The notes under the pieces: generated by a model
Database searches by the model: none
What the model saw: the letters and a program-made list of their open reading frames with translations, nothing else
What the model was told of the DNA's origin: nothing
Position numbers and translations under genes: made by a program
Assembly (NCBI RefSeq): GCF_016756495.1
Contig: NZ_AP023243.1
Coordinates: 372,001-436,000 of the forward strand
DNA from: Mesorhizobium sp. 113-3-3
Lineage (GTDB): Bacteria; Pseudomonadota; Alphaproteobacteria; Rhizobiales; Rhizobiaceae
Length of the DNA stretch: 64,000 nucleotides
Direction of reading: 5' to 3'
Shown: one piece after another, positions 52,614 to 61,481 of the stretch
Numbering within the stretch: position 1 is the stretch's first letter
Layout: each line of letters opens with the position of its first letter

Positions 52614-54045
52614 GGCGGCCCTTCGATTTGCGGCGCTCCTGGCGGCGGCGATGACAATCGCCGCCATGCCCGCGTCGGCACAGACCACCGCCGCCGACAG
52701 CGACCAGACGAAGATCGACTGCACCAACGGGGCCAATGCTACGGCAGCCGACTGCGCCAAGGACGGCAGCGGCGCCAACGCCGGCGGTGCGGGTCCTGCC
52801 CAGGCCGGCGCCGTCTTCCTCCCCGCCCTGATCGTCGACCTGTTTCCCAATCCGGCCGAGCCTCCGGCAGCGGTGCCCACGCCGCGACCAGAACCGGCGA
52901 CACCGCCCGCCAACAACCAGCCCGGCCCGCCGGCCAACGGGCCGATCGTCTCGCCGACCGATCTCATCGCCGTCCAACCGCCGCGCGCCGTGGCCGGCGA
53001 GTTCGTGCCCGACGAGGTGCTGGTGACGGTCGACGGCGATGCCGGTGCCGTTCAGCAGATCGCTGCTTCCTTCGGCCTCGAAGTGCGCTCGCAGCGCCAG
53101 TCGCGCCTGCTTGGCACGACTTTGGTGCGCTTCGGCATTCCCGACGGCCGCCCGGTCGGCGTCGTGCTGGCGCAGCTCGCCGCCGACGGCCGCACGCAGC
53201 GGCGCGAGCCCAACCACATCTATTCGCTGCAGCAGGCCGCCGGCATCGTCAACTACGCCTTCGACCGCATCGCGCTCGATGCCAAGCAGGCCAGCGGCGA
53301 GAATGTCAGGGTTGCGGTCATCGATACCGGCATAGACGACGCCAATCCGGCGCTGGCCGGCGTCATCGCCGCGCAGTTCGACGCCATGCCCGACGTGCCG
53401 GTCGAGAAGCGCGATCATGGCACGTCGATCGACGGGCTGATCGCCGGCGTCGGCGCGTTGGAAGGCATGGCGCCGGGCGCCAGGATCTATCACGCCCGCG
53501 CCTTCGAAGGCGGCAAGTCGACCATGGACGTCATCCTGTCGGCGCTCGACTGGGCGGCGGAACAGAATGTCAGCATCATCAATATGAGCTTCGTCGGGCC
53601 GAAGAACGACCTGCTCGGCGCCGCCTGCCGCAATGCCCGCGCGCTCGGCATGGTGCTGGTCGCCGCCGCCGGCAACAACGGGCCGAAGGCGCCCTATGGC
53701 TACCCGGCCGCCTTCGACGGCGTCATCGCGGTGACCGCGACCGACGCCAAGGACGCCCTGATGCCGCAAGCCAATCGCGGCGCCTATGTCTTCATTTCCG
53801 CGCCGGGGGTCGAGATGGTGGCGCCAAGCGGCGCCGGCTCCGATGTCGTCACCGGCACCTCGTTCGCCGCGGCGATCGTCAGCGGCGCCATCGCCAATCT
53901 CATCCATGCGTCGCCCGAGCGTACCGCCGACGACATCGAGAAAGCGCTGGCGGCCACGGCCAAGGATCTCGGCCCCAAGGGGCGGGACAACGACTTCGGC
54001 TACGGGCTGCTGGACATCAAGGCCGCCGAGGTGGCGAAGGAGTAG
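52603..54045 (+). CDS. S8 family serine peptidase (subtilase), exported
   Basis: A 480-residue subtilisin-like protease. N-terminal signal (ALLAAAMTIAAMPASA), a Pro/Ala-rich linker, a prodomain-like section at about 130-215, then the catalytic domain. Triad: Asp241 (VAVIDTGID), His272 (RDHGTSIDG), Ser420 (GTSFAAAIVSG), with oxyanion Asn358 (AAGNNGP). GGAAGG stands about 10 bases before the ATG. It overlaps the anti-sigma gene, so production is tied to the ECF switch. The target protein is unknown. Confidence 0.9.
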   Translation: MAAEAALRFAALLAAAMTIAAMPASAQTTAADSDQTKIDCTNGANATAADCAKDGSGANAGGAGPAQAGAVFLPALIVDLFPNPAEPPAAVPTPRPEPATPPANNQPGPPANGPIVSPTDLIAVQPPRAVAGEFVPDEVLVTVDGDAGAVQQIAASFGLEVRSQRQSRLLGTTLVRFGIPDGRPVGVVLAQLAADGRTQRREPNHIYSLQQAAGIVNYAFDRIALDAKQASGENVRVAVIDTGIDDANPALAGVIAAQFDAMPDVPVEKRDHGTSIDGLIAGVGALEGMAPGARIYHARAFEGGKSTMDVILSALDWAAEQNVSIINMSFVGPKNDLLGAACRNARALGMVLVAAAGNNGPKAPYGYPAAFDGVIAVTATDAKDALMPQANRGAYVFISAPGVEMVAPSGAGSDVVTGTSFAAAIVSGAIANLIHASPERTADDIEKALAATAKDLGPKGRDNDFGYGLLDIKAAEVAKE

Positions 54046-54067
54046 GTCCAAGGCCCTTTGCCGGATT

Positions 54068-54199
54068 TGACCGTGGCGTGAGCCGACGGAGATGTTATCT
54101 TCTCTCCTGCGGGAGGGGCCTATGCGGATGGCGTTGCTACGTTCAGGCGGCATTGACCGCTGTCTCTGTGGTGGGCCGCTCGCGAAGACGCCACGGTCA
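54068..54199. repeat. 12-bp inverted repeats enclosing a 108-base segment
   Basis: TGACCGTGGCGT (54068-54079) and ACGCCACGGTCA (54188-54199) are perfect inverted copies. Local hairpins such as CTCC-TGC-GGGAG lie inside. No target-site duplication is visible. It may be a miniature element remnant or a structured leader of the flavoprotein gene. Confidence 0.4.
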
Positions 54200-54258
54200 G
54201 CGCGCAAGGCGCCCGCCTCGAAACGCCACAATGACGCTGACGTCGAGGCCAGTGGCAA

Positions 54259-55503
54259 ATGACGAGCGGCGCCAATGTCCTTGATGCGGTGGTGGTGGGG
54301 GCCGGCTGGGCCGGTCTGGGCGTGAGCTATTCGTTGGCACGACGGGGCCTGCGCCATAGTGTGCTGGAACGGGGTCGCATCGGAGAGACCTGGCTCACAC
54401 AACGGTGGGATTCTTTCCGGATGAACACTCCGAACGTGCAGACCGTCATGCCGGGCGACCGTTATGAAGGTTCAGATCCATCCGGCGCCTTGACACGCAA
54501 CCAGTTCGTTGCCCTCCTTGAGGACTTCGCCAAGCGCAATGGGCTACCGGTCGAACCAGAGACGGTGGTGACCGAACTGGCCAGCGGGCACGAGAAGGGC
54601 GAATATCGGCTCACCACCTCGCGCGGCACATTTTTGGCACGGAACGTGGTGATCGCAAGCGGTCACTTGAATTGTCCGGTACGCCCGGTTTGGGCGGCTT
54701 CGTTGACGCCCCGCCTATGCCAGATCGACGCTTCTGATTACCGCAACGCCGCCGGTCTCGCCGATGGAGCGGTGCTGGTTGTCGGAAGCGGCCAGTCGGG
54801 TTGTCAGATCGCGGAGGACTTGGCAGAAGCAGGACGAACTGTCTTCCTTTCCACCGGCCGGGTCGGGCGGCTGGTACGACGCTATCGCGGTCGCGACATC
54901 ATGATCTGGCTCGTCGAAAGCGGGTTTCTCGATGTGCGTCGAGAGGAGATCATCCAACTTGCGAAACGCATTCCGCCTCGGGGTGTGCTCGGGGCACAAC
55001 AAACGATAAGCCTGCAAGCGCTCAGCGCCAAGGGTATTGTGCTACTGGGGCGCCTCACAGGTGTCGAAGATGGCGGTCGTCTCTCGTTCGCCGACGATCT
55101 CGAAGCACATGTTCGCTTTGCGGATGAAGCCTCCGCCAACGTCAAACGCCATATCGATGAGTATATCAGCCGTTCCGGAATCGATGCCCCTGCTGCGGAA
55201 CCCGATCCGGCCGAGACTGTCCAGGCTTCTCTGCCTGACCCAACCATCGGTTCACTCGACATTGCGGGGGCCGGCATCACGACCGTGGTGTGGTGTACCG
55301 GTTTTCGCGGCGACTTCAGTTGGATGCGTCTTCCCGGAGTGCTCGACCCGGCAGGACAGCCCCTCCACGAGGATGGCGTGGCGTCCCGGCCAGGCATCTA
55401 CTTCGCCGGGTTGGATTTCGCTTCCACACGCAAGTCAGGCACAATATTGGCGGTCGCCGAAGAGGCACATCGCCTTGTCGAGCATATGGTCGAGCGTTCG
55501 TGA
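54259..55503 (+). CDS. FAD/NAD(P)-dependent flavoprotein monooxygenase-like (CzcO family)
   Basis: A 414-residue protein with the FAD motif VVVGAGWAGLGVSYSLARRG at the N-terminus and an NAD(P) motif VLVVGSGQSGCQIAEDLAEA near residue 175. TRNQFVALLEDFAKRNGLPV and the closing GIYFAGLDFASTRKSG are typical of flavoproteins annotated as K+-transport-related or Baeyer-Villiger-like. The reaction is unknown. Codon use appears less GC-biased than the neighbours, and inverted repeats stand upstream, hinting at acquisition. Confidence 0.8.
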   Translation: MTSGANVLDAVVVGAGWAGLGVSYSLARRGLRHSVLERGRIGETWLTQRWDSFRMNTPNVQTVMPGDRYEGSDPSGALTRNQFVALLEDFAKRNGLPVEPETVVTELASGHEKGEYRLTTSRGTFLARNVVIASGHLNCPVRPVWAASLTPRLCQIDASDYRNAAGLADGAVLVVGSGQSGCQIAEDLAEAGRTVFLSTGRVGRLVRRYRGRDIMIWLVESGFLDVRREEIIQLAKRIPPRGVLGAQQTISLQALSAKGIVLLGRLTGVEDGGRLSFADDLEAHVRFADEASANVKRHIDEYISRSGIDAPAAEPDPAETVQASLPDPTIGSLDIAGAGITTVVWCTGFRGDFSWMRLPGVLDPAGQPLHEDGVASRPGIYFAGLDFASTRKSGTILAVAEEAHRLVEHMVERS

Positions 55504-55592
55504 CAATCTGGAAACAGCCGCACGGATTGGGTTTGTTACGGCTGTTGTCGAAAAGCCAGCGCGCCGCCCCCGATCTCGGCATGGTCGAGCGA

Positions 55593-56246
55593 TCAGCTCG
55601 CCGGCAGTTGCCGGGTTCGGCCGATTTGCAGAACCAACGCGGATGCAAGACAGAGCCCGACGACAGCCAGCCCGATCACAACAAGCCATCGCATCAACAC
55701 TGCCTGCTCATCATGGCCGATGACGCGGTAGAGACCATTGATCTCGACCATTTCCGCGTCGGACAGCCGCTTCTTGGGCAGTGTTCGGTCGGTGTAGAAA
55801 TATTTGGTCACCGCGTTGAATTCGAGTTCGCTTCCGTTGAACATCTCGGTGGGGTTCAGGTCTGATGTGACATGGCCCTCATAGGTCAGTTCCTGCGTGG
55901 TGCGAATGTCGACATTGTTGAAGTCAGGCTCTGTGGCGCCCGGATGAAACCAGCCTGGCGAAAACACCGTGAATGACCCGGAGCGGTGAAGATGGGTAAC
56001 CGGCTGGTTGACGATTTCGACCACTTTCTGTTCTGCCCGCGCGGCTTCCGCCTTTGCCATTCCTATCCCAGGCAGAGTCCAGAAGATTGCACCGGCACCC
56101 GTCAGCAAAAGGCCCGTCAGGCCGAGCAGCAACACGATATGGCCAACAGGGCGCGCCGGTTTCGCGGCATGGTGAACCGGCGTGGCCGGGGCGCGGCTCT
56201 CGCGCCCGCGCCGTCCGAAAACCGCGCTGGGCTGATCGATGTTCAT
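55593..56246 (-). CDS. Two-helix membrane protein of unknown function
   Basis: A 217-residue protein. A basic, disordered N-terminus (to ~30) is followed by a helix (HIVLLLGLTGLLLTGAGAIF), a periplasmic domain of about 125 residues and a second helix near the C-terminus (MRWLVVIGLAVVGLCLASAL). The external domain has VTHLHRSGSFTVFSPGWFHP. I do not recognise the family. It is convergent with the flavoprotein gene and independent of the agl locus. Confidence 0.6.
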   Translation of the reverse strand: MNIDQPSAVFGRRGRESRAPATPVHHAAKPARPVGHIVLLLGLTGLLLTGAGAIFWTLPGIGMAKAEAARAEQKVVEIVNQPVTHLHRSGSFTVFSPGWFHPGATEPDFNNVDIRTTQELTYEGHVTSDLNPTEMFNGSELEFNAVTKYFYTDRTLPKKRLSDAEMVEINGLYRVIGHDEQAVLMRWLVVIGLAVVGLCLASALVLQIGRTRQLPAS

Positions 56247-56386
56247 CGGCCCATGTTGGGGCGGGCGGGCTAAAGCGTCGTTAATAGGCCTTCTTCATCG
56301 CTTCAAAACCGAGGTCACTTTTAAGTGACATGCATTGGGAGTCCGCTTCGGGCGAACCCGGTCGTTCATCTTGATTGGACCATGGC

Positions 56387-57421
56387 CTACGCCGGCGCGC
56401 CGGCGACCGAGCCTCGCACCACCAGGTCGACCGGCCAAACCTCGCCTCGCGCCCCTTCTTCCAGTCCCGAAATCCGCGCCGCCAGCCGCTCGGCGACGCG
56501 GGCGCCGGCAAGGCGGATGGATGAGCGCGTCGTCGACAGCGGCACGGAAAAATTTTCCGGCTTCAGCCAGGGGAAGACGTCGTCATGGGCAATCAGCGAG
56601 ACATCGCTGGGAATGGTGAGGCCGAGGTCGCGCACCGCGCGCACGACGCCCAGCGCCATGATCAGGCTGGAGCAGGCGATCGCCGTCGGCGCGTCGCCCC
56701 CCTCGAGCAGACGCCTGGTGGCGCGGTAGCCGTTCTCTTCGGTCATGACCACGGAGCAGACATGGCGTTCGCCCAAGGTCAGCCCACTCGCCGCGAGCGC
56801 CCGGCGCACGCCACGCTCGCGATGGATGGCGAAGGTCTCGCGGTCATCGCCATTGATCAGCGCCAGCCGCCGGTGGCCGAGCTGGACCAGCAGCCGCGCC
56901 GCTTCGTGGAAGGCGCCCTCATTGTCGATGTCGAGATAGGGATAGTCGAAGTCGAAGCCTTCGCTGCGGCCATGGACGAGGAAGGGAATGCCGAGCGTGC
57001 TTACCAGCGCCACCCGGCTGTCCTGCGGCCGCGGCGAGGAGATATAGACGGCATCGACCTGCCGGTTGGCGACGATGCGCCGATAGGTCGTCTCCTGGTC
57101 GTCGGCATCGGCCGGCGACAGCACGAGATCAAGCTCGTGCGAGCGGGCATAGTCGCCCAGACCCGACAGGAACTCGACAAAATGCGGATCGATGTCGACG
57201 GCCGCGCCTGTCGGCAGGACATAGCCGATCATGCCGGACTTGCCGGTCGCCAGCCGCCGCGCGCTCGGATTGGGGCGATAGCCATGGCGCTTGGCGGCGT
57301 CCATGACTCGCCTGCGCGTCTCCTCGTTGACCTCCGGGTAGCCGTTCAATGCCCGGCTTACCGTGGTCTGCGAAAGCGCCAGCATATGCGCGAGCTGCTT
57401 GAGGTTCACAACGGTCTCCAT
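56387..57421 (-). CDS. aglR: LacI-family regulator of alpha-glucoside utilisation (AglR)
   Basis: A 344-residue repressor: HTH NLKQLAHMLALSQTTVSRAL with the hinge region YRPNPSARRLATGKSG, then the sugar-binding domain (SLIAHDDVFPWLKPENFSVP). It is divergent from aglE, the arrangement known for aglR in rhizobia, where it responds to alpha-glucosides such as sucrose, trehalose or maltose. An AAAGCGCTTT palindrome lies 7 bases before its start, suggesting autoregulation. Confidence 0.9.
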   Translation of the reverse strand: METVVNLKQLAHMLALSQTTVSRALNGYPEVNEETRRRVMDAAKRHGYRPNPSARRLATGKSGMIGYVLPTGAAVDIDPHFVEFLSGLGDYARSHELDLVLSPADADDQETTYRRIVANRQVDAVYISSPRPQDSRVALVSTLGIPFLVHGRSEGFDFDYPYLDIDNEGAFHEAARLLVQLGHRRLALINGDDRETFAIHRERGVRRALAASGLTLGERHVCSVVMTEENGYRATRRLLEGGDAPTAIACSSLIMALGVVRAVRDLGLTIPSDVSLIAHDDVFPWLKPENFSVPLSTTRSSIRLAGARVAERLAARISGLEEGARGEVWPVDLVVRGSVAGAPA

Positions 57422-57427
57422 TCCCTC

Positions 57428-57437
57428 AAAGCGCTTT
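57428..57437. promoter_or_regulatory. AglR operator candidate O1
   Basis: AAAGCGCTTT is a perfect 10-bp palindrome with a central CG, typical of LacI-family operators. It sits immediately upstream of aglR. Confidence 0.7.
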
Positions 57438-57610
57438 TAAATTGAATCGACCCAAGCGCCACAAGGGCACGACATCATCGCGATGACCATAGTCGGGGTT
57501 AATGCCGGTTTGAAACAAGAAATTGCTGTTGCGCTGCCAAAAAAGCATGCTGCGCTGCACTTTTCGGCGCCAAAATTCGCAAAATTAAATCGATTAGCTA
57601 CCGGACCCCC

Positions 57611-57639
57611 TTGACTTTCGGATGATTCAATGGCGTGAT
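57611..57639 (+). promoter_or_regulatory. Possible aglE promoter
   Basis: TTGACT (57611-57616) and CGTGAT (57634-57639) are spaced 17 bases apart. The -10 match is weak. Transcription would start about where operator O2 begins, which makes repression by AglR plausible. Confidence 0.4.
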
Positions 57640-57647
57640 CCGAAAAG

Positions 57648-57661
57648 CCAAAGCGCTTTGG
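57648..57661. promoter_or_regulatory. AglR operator candidate O2
   Basis: CCAAAGCGCTTTGG is a perfect 14-bp palindrome containing the same AAAGCGCTTT core as O1, 112 bases before the aglE start. Confidence 0.8.
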
Positions 57662-57772
57662 AAGACTCTTCGAAAGGTTGCGGTTCCCTTGCGACTGAGT
57701 CACAGTCCTGCGGCGTCGGCGGGCGGAATGGAGGTTCCGTCCGGTGTGTGTGACCCACTGGGAGGAATACCG

Positions 57773-59128
57773 ATGAAGAAAATGCTTATGCTGGGTGTTG
57801 CGTTTGGTGCGCTCGCCCTGAATACGCCCGCGCATGCCGAACTGAAGTTCAAGCCGGGTGAGGATTCGCGCTTTCACTGGGCGAATTTTGACGACCTCAA
57901 GAAAGTCGACCTCAAGGGCGAGACGCTGACCATCTTCGGGCCGTGGCGCGGCGAGGATGAGACGCTTGTCCGTTCGGTGCTCGACTATTTCTCCGAGGCG
58001 ACCGGGGCGGAGGTGAAATACTCCTCGTCCGAAAACTACGAGCAGCAGATCGTCATCGACACCCAGGCCGGCAGCCCGCCAAACATCGCCGTCCTGCCGC
58101 AGCCGGGCCTGATCCAGGACCTCGCTTCCAAAGGCGTGCTGACCCCGCTGGGCGACGACGTCGCCGCCTGGATCAAGGAGAACTACGCCGCCGGCGACTC
58201 CTGGGCCAAGCTCGGCACCTATACGGGCAAGGACGGCAAGTCGGCTTTCTATGCCTTTCCCTACAAGATCGACGTGAAGGGACTGGTCTGGTACTCGCCC
58301 GACAATTTCCAGGAAGCCGGCTACAAGGTGCCGAAGACCCAGGAAGAACTGGCCGAGCTCGAAAAGAAGATCATCGCCGATGGCGCCAAGCCCTGGTGCA
58401 TCGGGCTTGGTTCCGGCGGCGCGACCGGATGGCCGGCGACCGACTGGGTCGAGGACATCATGCTCCGGACGCAGCCGCCTGAAGTCTACGACAAGTGGGT
58501 CAAGAACGAGATCCCGTTCACCGATCCGGCAGTGGTCAACGCCATCGACATCTTCGGCAAGATCGCCACGGACGACAAGATGGTGGATGGCGGCGCCAAG
58601 GCAGTGGCGGCGACCGATTTCCGCGACAGCCCGAAAGGCCTCTTCACCGTGCCGCCGAAGTGCTACATGCACCATCAGGCATCGTTCATACCGTCGTTCT
58701 TCCCGGAGGGCGTAAAGCTCGGCCAGGACGCGGACTTCTTCCCCTACCCGCCCTACGCCTCCAAGCCGGAACTCGGCACGCCGCTGGAAGTCGCCGGAAC
58801 GCTGGTGATGATCACCAAGGATTCCAAGGCCTCGCGCGAGTTCATCAAGTTCCTCGAGATGCCGCTCGCGCATGAATTGTGGATGGCGCAGAAGAGCTTC
58901 GTCACCCCCTTCAAGGGCGCCAACAAGGATGCCTATGGCAGCGATGCGCTGAAGAAACAGGGCGAGATCCTGGTTGGAGCGACGACGGTGCGTTTCGACG
59001 GTTCCGACCTGATGCCCGGCAAGGTGGGCGCCGGCTCATTCTGGACCGGCATGATCGATCTGGTCGGCGGCAAGTCCGCCCAGGACGTGGCCGCCGACAT
59101 CCAGAAGAGCTGGGACGCCATCAAGTAG
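57773..59128 (+). CDS. aglE: Alpha-glucoside ABC transporter substrate-binding protein
   Basis: A 451-residue family-1 extracellular sugar-binding protein with a Sec signal (MKKMLMLGVAFGALALNTPA, cleavage near AHA). SSSENYEQQIVIDTQAGSPP and the central GAKPWCIGLGSGGATGWPAT are characteristic of AglE-like receptors. It has the ribosome site GGAGGAATACCG; the open frame upstream would cross operator O2. It delivers alpha-glucosides to AglF/AglG. Confidence 0.92.
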   Translation: MKKMLMLGVAFGALALNTPAHAELKFKPGEDSRFHWANFDDLKKVDLKGETLTIFGPWRGEDETLVRSVLDYFSEATGAEVKYSSSENYEQQIVIDTQAGSPPNIAVLPQPGLIQDLASKGVLTPLGDDVAAWIKENYAAGDSWAKLGTYTGKDGKSAFYAFPYKIDVKGLVWYSPDNFQEAGYKVPKTQEELAELEKKIIADGAKPWCIGLGSGGATGWPATDWVEDIMLRTQPPEVYDKWVKNEIPFTDPAVVNAIDIFGKIATDDKMVDGGAKAVAATDFRDSPKGLFTVPPKCYMHHQASFIPSFFPEGVKLGQDADFFPYPPYASKPELGTPLEVAGTLVMITKDSKASREFIKFLEMPLAHELWMAQKSFVTPFKGANKDAYGSDALKKQGEILVGATTVRFDGSDLMPGKVGAGSFWTGMIDLVGGKSAQDVAADIQKSWDAIK

Positions 59129-59307
59129 GTCGCAACGGACAAGCTAGAACCTTACTGATCCTCCTGCAGGATCCGGGCTACGGCCCGGGTCCGACCGGCG
59201 GCATACGCCGCAAGCCTTCGCGTTTCGATTGTTCCGAATGACTCACAAAGTCGGTGCATCCGACCACCGGCATTTGCCCGGCTGGTCATGCGCAGGGAGA
59301 GGGACCC

Positions 59308-60321
59308 ATGGCGGCTCAGATTTTCTCGGCCATTTTCGTCATCATCATCGGCGTCGGCGGCTGTGTCGCCTACTTCTGGGGCGCCAACAAACTGTTGGAC
59401 CTGACCTTCCCTTCGCGCGGGGTCACCGGCACGGCTGCAGTCAACAATCTGCGCCGGCAGGGCCTGGTGCGGCCATGGCTGTTCGTCGGCCCGGCGATGA
59501 TCATTCTCACCATCTACCTGATCTACCCGGTGGTCGCGACCCTGTGGCTCTCCTTCCTCGACCGCGGCGGCACCAGTTTCGTCGGGCTCGCCAATTACGA
59601 GTGGGCCTTGCGCGACCCGGATCTCCGACGCTCGATCCTGAACAATCTGCTGTGGCTGGCGGTGGTGCCGGCGGCCTGCACGTTCCTCGGCCTGATCATC
59701 GCCGTGCTCACCGACAAGATCTGGTGGGGCACTATCGCCAAGAGCCTGATCTTCCTGCCGCTGGCCATCTCCTTTGTCGGCGCCAGCGTGATCTGGAAGT
59801 TCATTTATGAGTATCGCGGCGAGGGCCAGGTGCAGATCGGCCTGCTCAACGCCATCATCCAGCATTTCGGCGGCCAGCCGCAGGTGTGGATCTCGCTGCC
59901 GTTCTGGAACAATTTCTTCCTGATGATCATCCTGATCTGGATCCAGACCGGCTTTGCCATGGTCATCCTGTCTTCCGCGCTGCGCGGCATTCCGGAAGAA
60001 ACGCTGGAAGCCGCCGTCATCGACGGCGCCAACCCGTTCCAGATCTTCTGGAAGATCATGGTGCCGCAGATCTGGGGCACCATCGCCGTCGTCTGGACCA
60101 CGATCACCATCCTGGTGCTCAAGGTGTTCGATATCGTGCTGACCATGACCAACGGCCAGTGGAACAGCCAGGTTCTGGCCAATCTGATGTTCGACTGGAT
60201 GTTCCGCGGTGGCGGCGATTTCGGCCGTGGCGCGACGATCGCCATCATCATCATGATCGCGGTCATCCCGATCATGGTCTGGAACATCCGCCAGGCGAAC
60301 AAAGAGACGGGAGGACACTGA
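59308..60321 (+). CDS. aglF: Alpha-glucoside ABC transporter permease
   Basis: A 337-residue MalF-like permease with an N-terminal helix (SAIFVIIIGVGGCVAYFWGA) and six further helices. The ATPase-contact loop is EETLEAAVIDGANPFQIFWK. ATG 59308 follows AGGGAGAGGGA; ATG 59254 would add 18 residues without a ribosome site. It is 179 bases from aglE and 1 base from aglG. Confidence 0.92.
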   Translation: MAAQIFSAIFVIIIGVGGCVAYFWGANKLLDLTFPSRGVTGTAAVNNLRRQGLVRPWLFVGPAMIILTIYLIYPVVATLWLSFLDRGGTSFVGLANYEWALRDPDLRRSILNNLLWLAVVPAACTFLGLIIAVLTDKIWWGTIAKSLIFLPLAISFVGASVIWKFIYEYRGEGQVQIGLLNAIIQHFGGQPQVWISLPFWNNFFLMIILIWIQTGFAMVILSSALRGIPEETLEAAVIDGANPFQIFWKIMVPQIWGTIAVVWTTITILVLKVFDIVLTMTNGQWNSQVLANLMFDWMFRGGGDFGRGATIAIIIMIAVIPIMVWNIRQANKETGGH

Positions 60322-60322
60322 G

Positions 60323-61477
60323 ATGGCCGTCGCGACCGGAAAATCCTTCGTCAGCCGTTTCGGCGTCCACATAGCGGTGCTGGTCTTTGTTGCCATCTGG
60401 ACCATTCCGACACTCGGCATCCTGGTCTCGTCGCTGCGCGACAAGGACCAGATCGTCGCCTCGGGCTGGTGGAATTCGTTCGCCAGCTCCAGCCAGACCG
60501 AGGCCGGGCGGCTGCCGCCCGCCACGGCGCAGACCCAGAAGGACGGCAAGTACGTCCTCGAGGGCAATATTTTCGGCGACGGTGCCCACCGCAACATCAG
60601 CGCCTTCGGCGTCAAGGCGGCGGCACCGACGCAATATCCCGCCGGCACATCGGCCGACCTCGGTGACGGCGTCACCCTGCAGGTCAATGCCGACGGCAGC
60701 TTCGTCATGACCTCGCCCAAGGCGTTCGAGGGCGACCGCGGGCAGCGCCTCTACTATGCCTCGTCGGCGCCACCGAAATTCACCACCGACAACTACCAGA
60801 CCGTGCTGTTCTCGGAAGGCATCGGCCGCTCGTTCATGAATTCGCTGACCGTCACCATCCCGGCGACCGTCATCCCGATCCTGATCGCCGCCTTTGCCGC
60901 CTATGCGCTGGCCTGGATGCGGTTTCCCGGCCGGGCGCTGCTGATCGCGGTCATCATCGGCCTGCTGGTGGTGCCGCTGCAGATGTCGCTGATCCCGCTT
61001 TTGAAACTCTACAATGGCGTCGGCACTTTCTTCGGCGTGCCGTCGAAGACCTATCTCGGCATCTGGCTGGCGCATACCGGCTTCGGCCTGCCTTTCGCCA
61101 TCTATCTGCTGAGGAGCTACATCGCCGGCCTGCCGCGCGAGATCATGGAATCGGCACGCATCGACGGCGCCAGCGACTTCGAGATCTTCGTCAAGATCGT
61201 GCTGCCGCTGTCCTTCCCGGTGCTGGCCTCCTTCGCCATCTTCCAATTCCTGTGGGTATGGAACGATCTGTTGGTGGCGATGGTTTTCCTTGGTACGGCG
61301 CCCGACCAGATCGTGTTGACGGCCAAGCTCAACGCGCTGCTCGGCTCTCGCGGCGGCAACTGGGAGATCCTGACGACATCGGCCTTCATCACCATCATCG
61401 TGCCGCTGATCGTCTTCTTCTCGCTGCAGCGCTATTTCGTCCGCGGGCTGCTCGCCGGCTCGGTGAAAGGAGGCTGA
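60323..61477 (+). CDS. aglG: Alpha-glucoside ABC transporter permease
   Basis: A 384-residue MalG-like permease. It has an extra periplasmic domain of about 110 residues (roughly 45-155, containing LPPATAQTQKDGKYVLEGN) between helices 1 and 2, a feature of AglG. The EAA loop is PREIMESARIDGASDFEIFV. It pairs with AglF in the membrane. Confidence 0.92.
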   Translation: MAVATGKSFVSRFGVHIAVLVFVAIWTIPTLGILVSSLRDKDQIVASGWWNSFASSSQTEAGRLPPATAQTQKDGKYVLEGNIFGDGAHRNISAFGVKAAAPTQYPAGTSADLGDGVTLQVNADGSFVMTSPKAFEGDRGQRLYYASSAPPKFTTDNYQTVLFSEGIGRSFMNSLTVTIPATVIPILIAAFAAYALAWMRFPGRALLIAVIIGLLVVPLQMSLIPLLKLYNGVGTFFGVPSKTYLGIWLAHTGFGLPFAIYLLRSYIAGLPREIMESARIDGASDFEIFVKIVLPLSFPVLASFAIFQFLWVWNDLLVAMVFLGTAPDQIVLTAKLNALLGSRGGNWEILTTSAFITIIVPLIVFFSLQRYFVRGLLAGSVKGG

Positions 61478-61481
61478 GACC

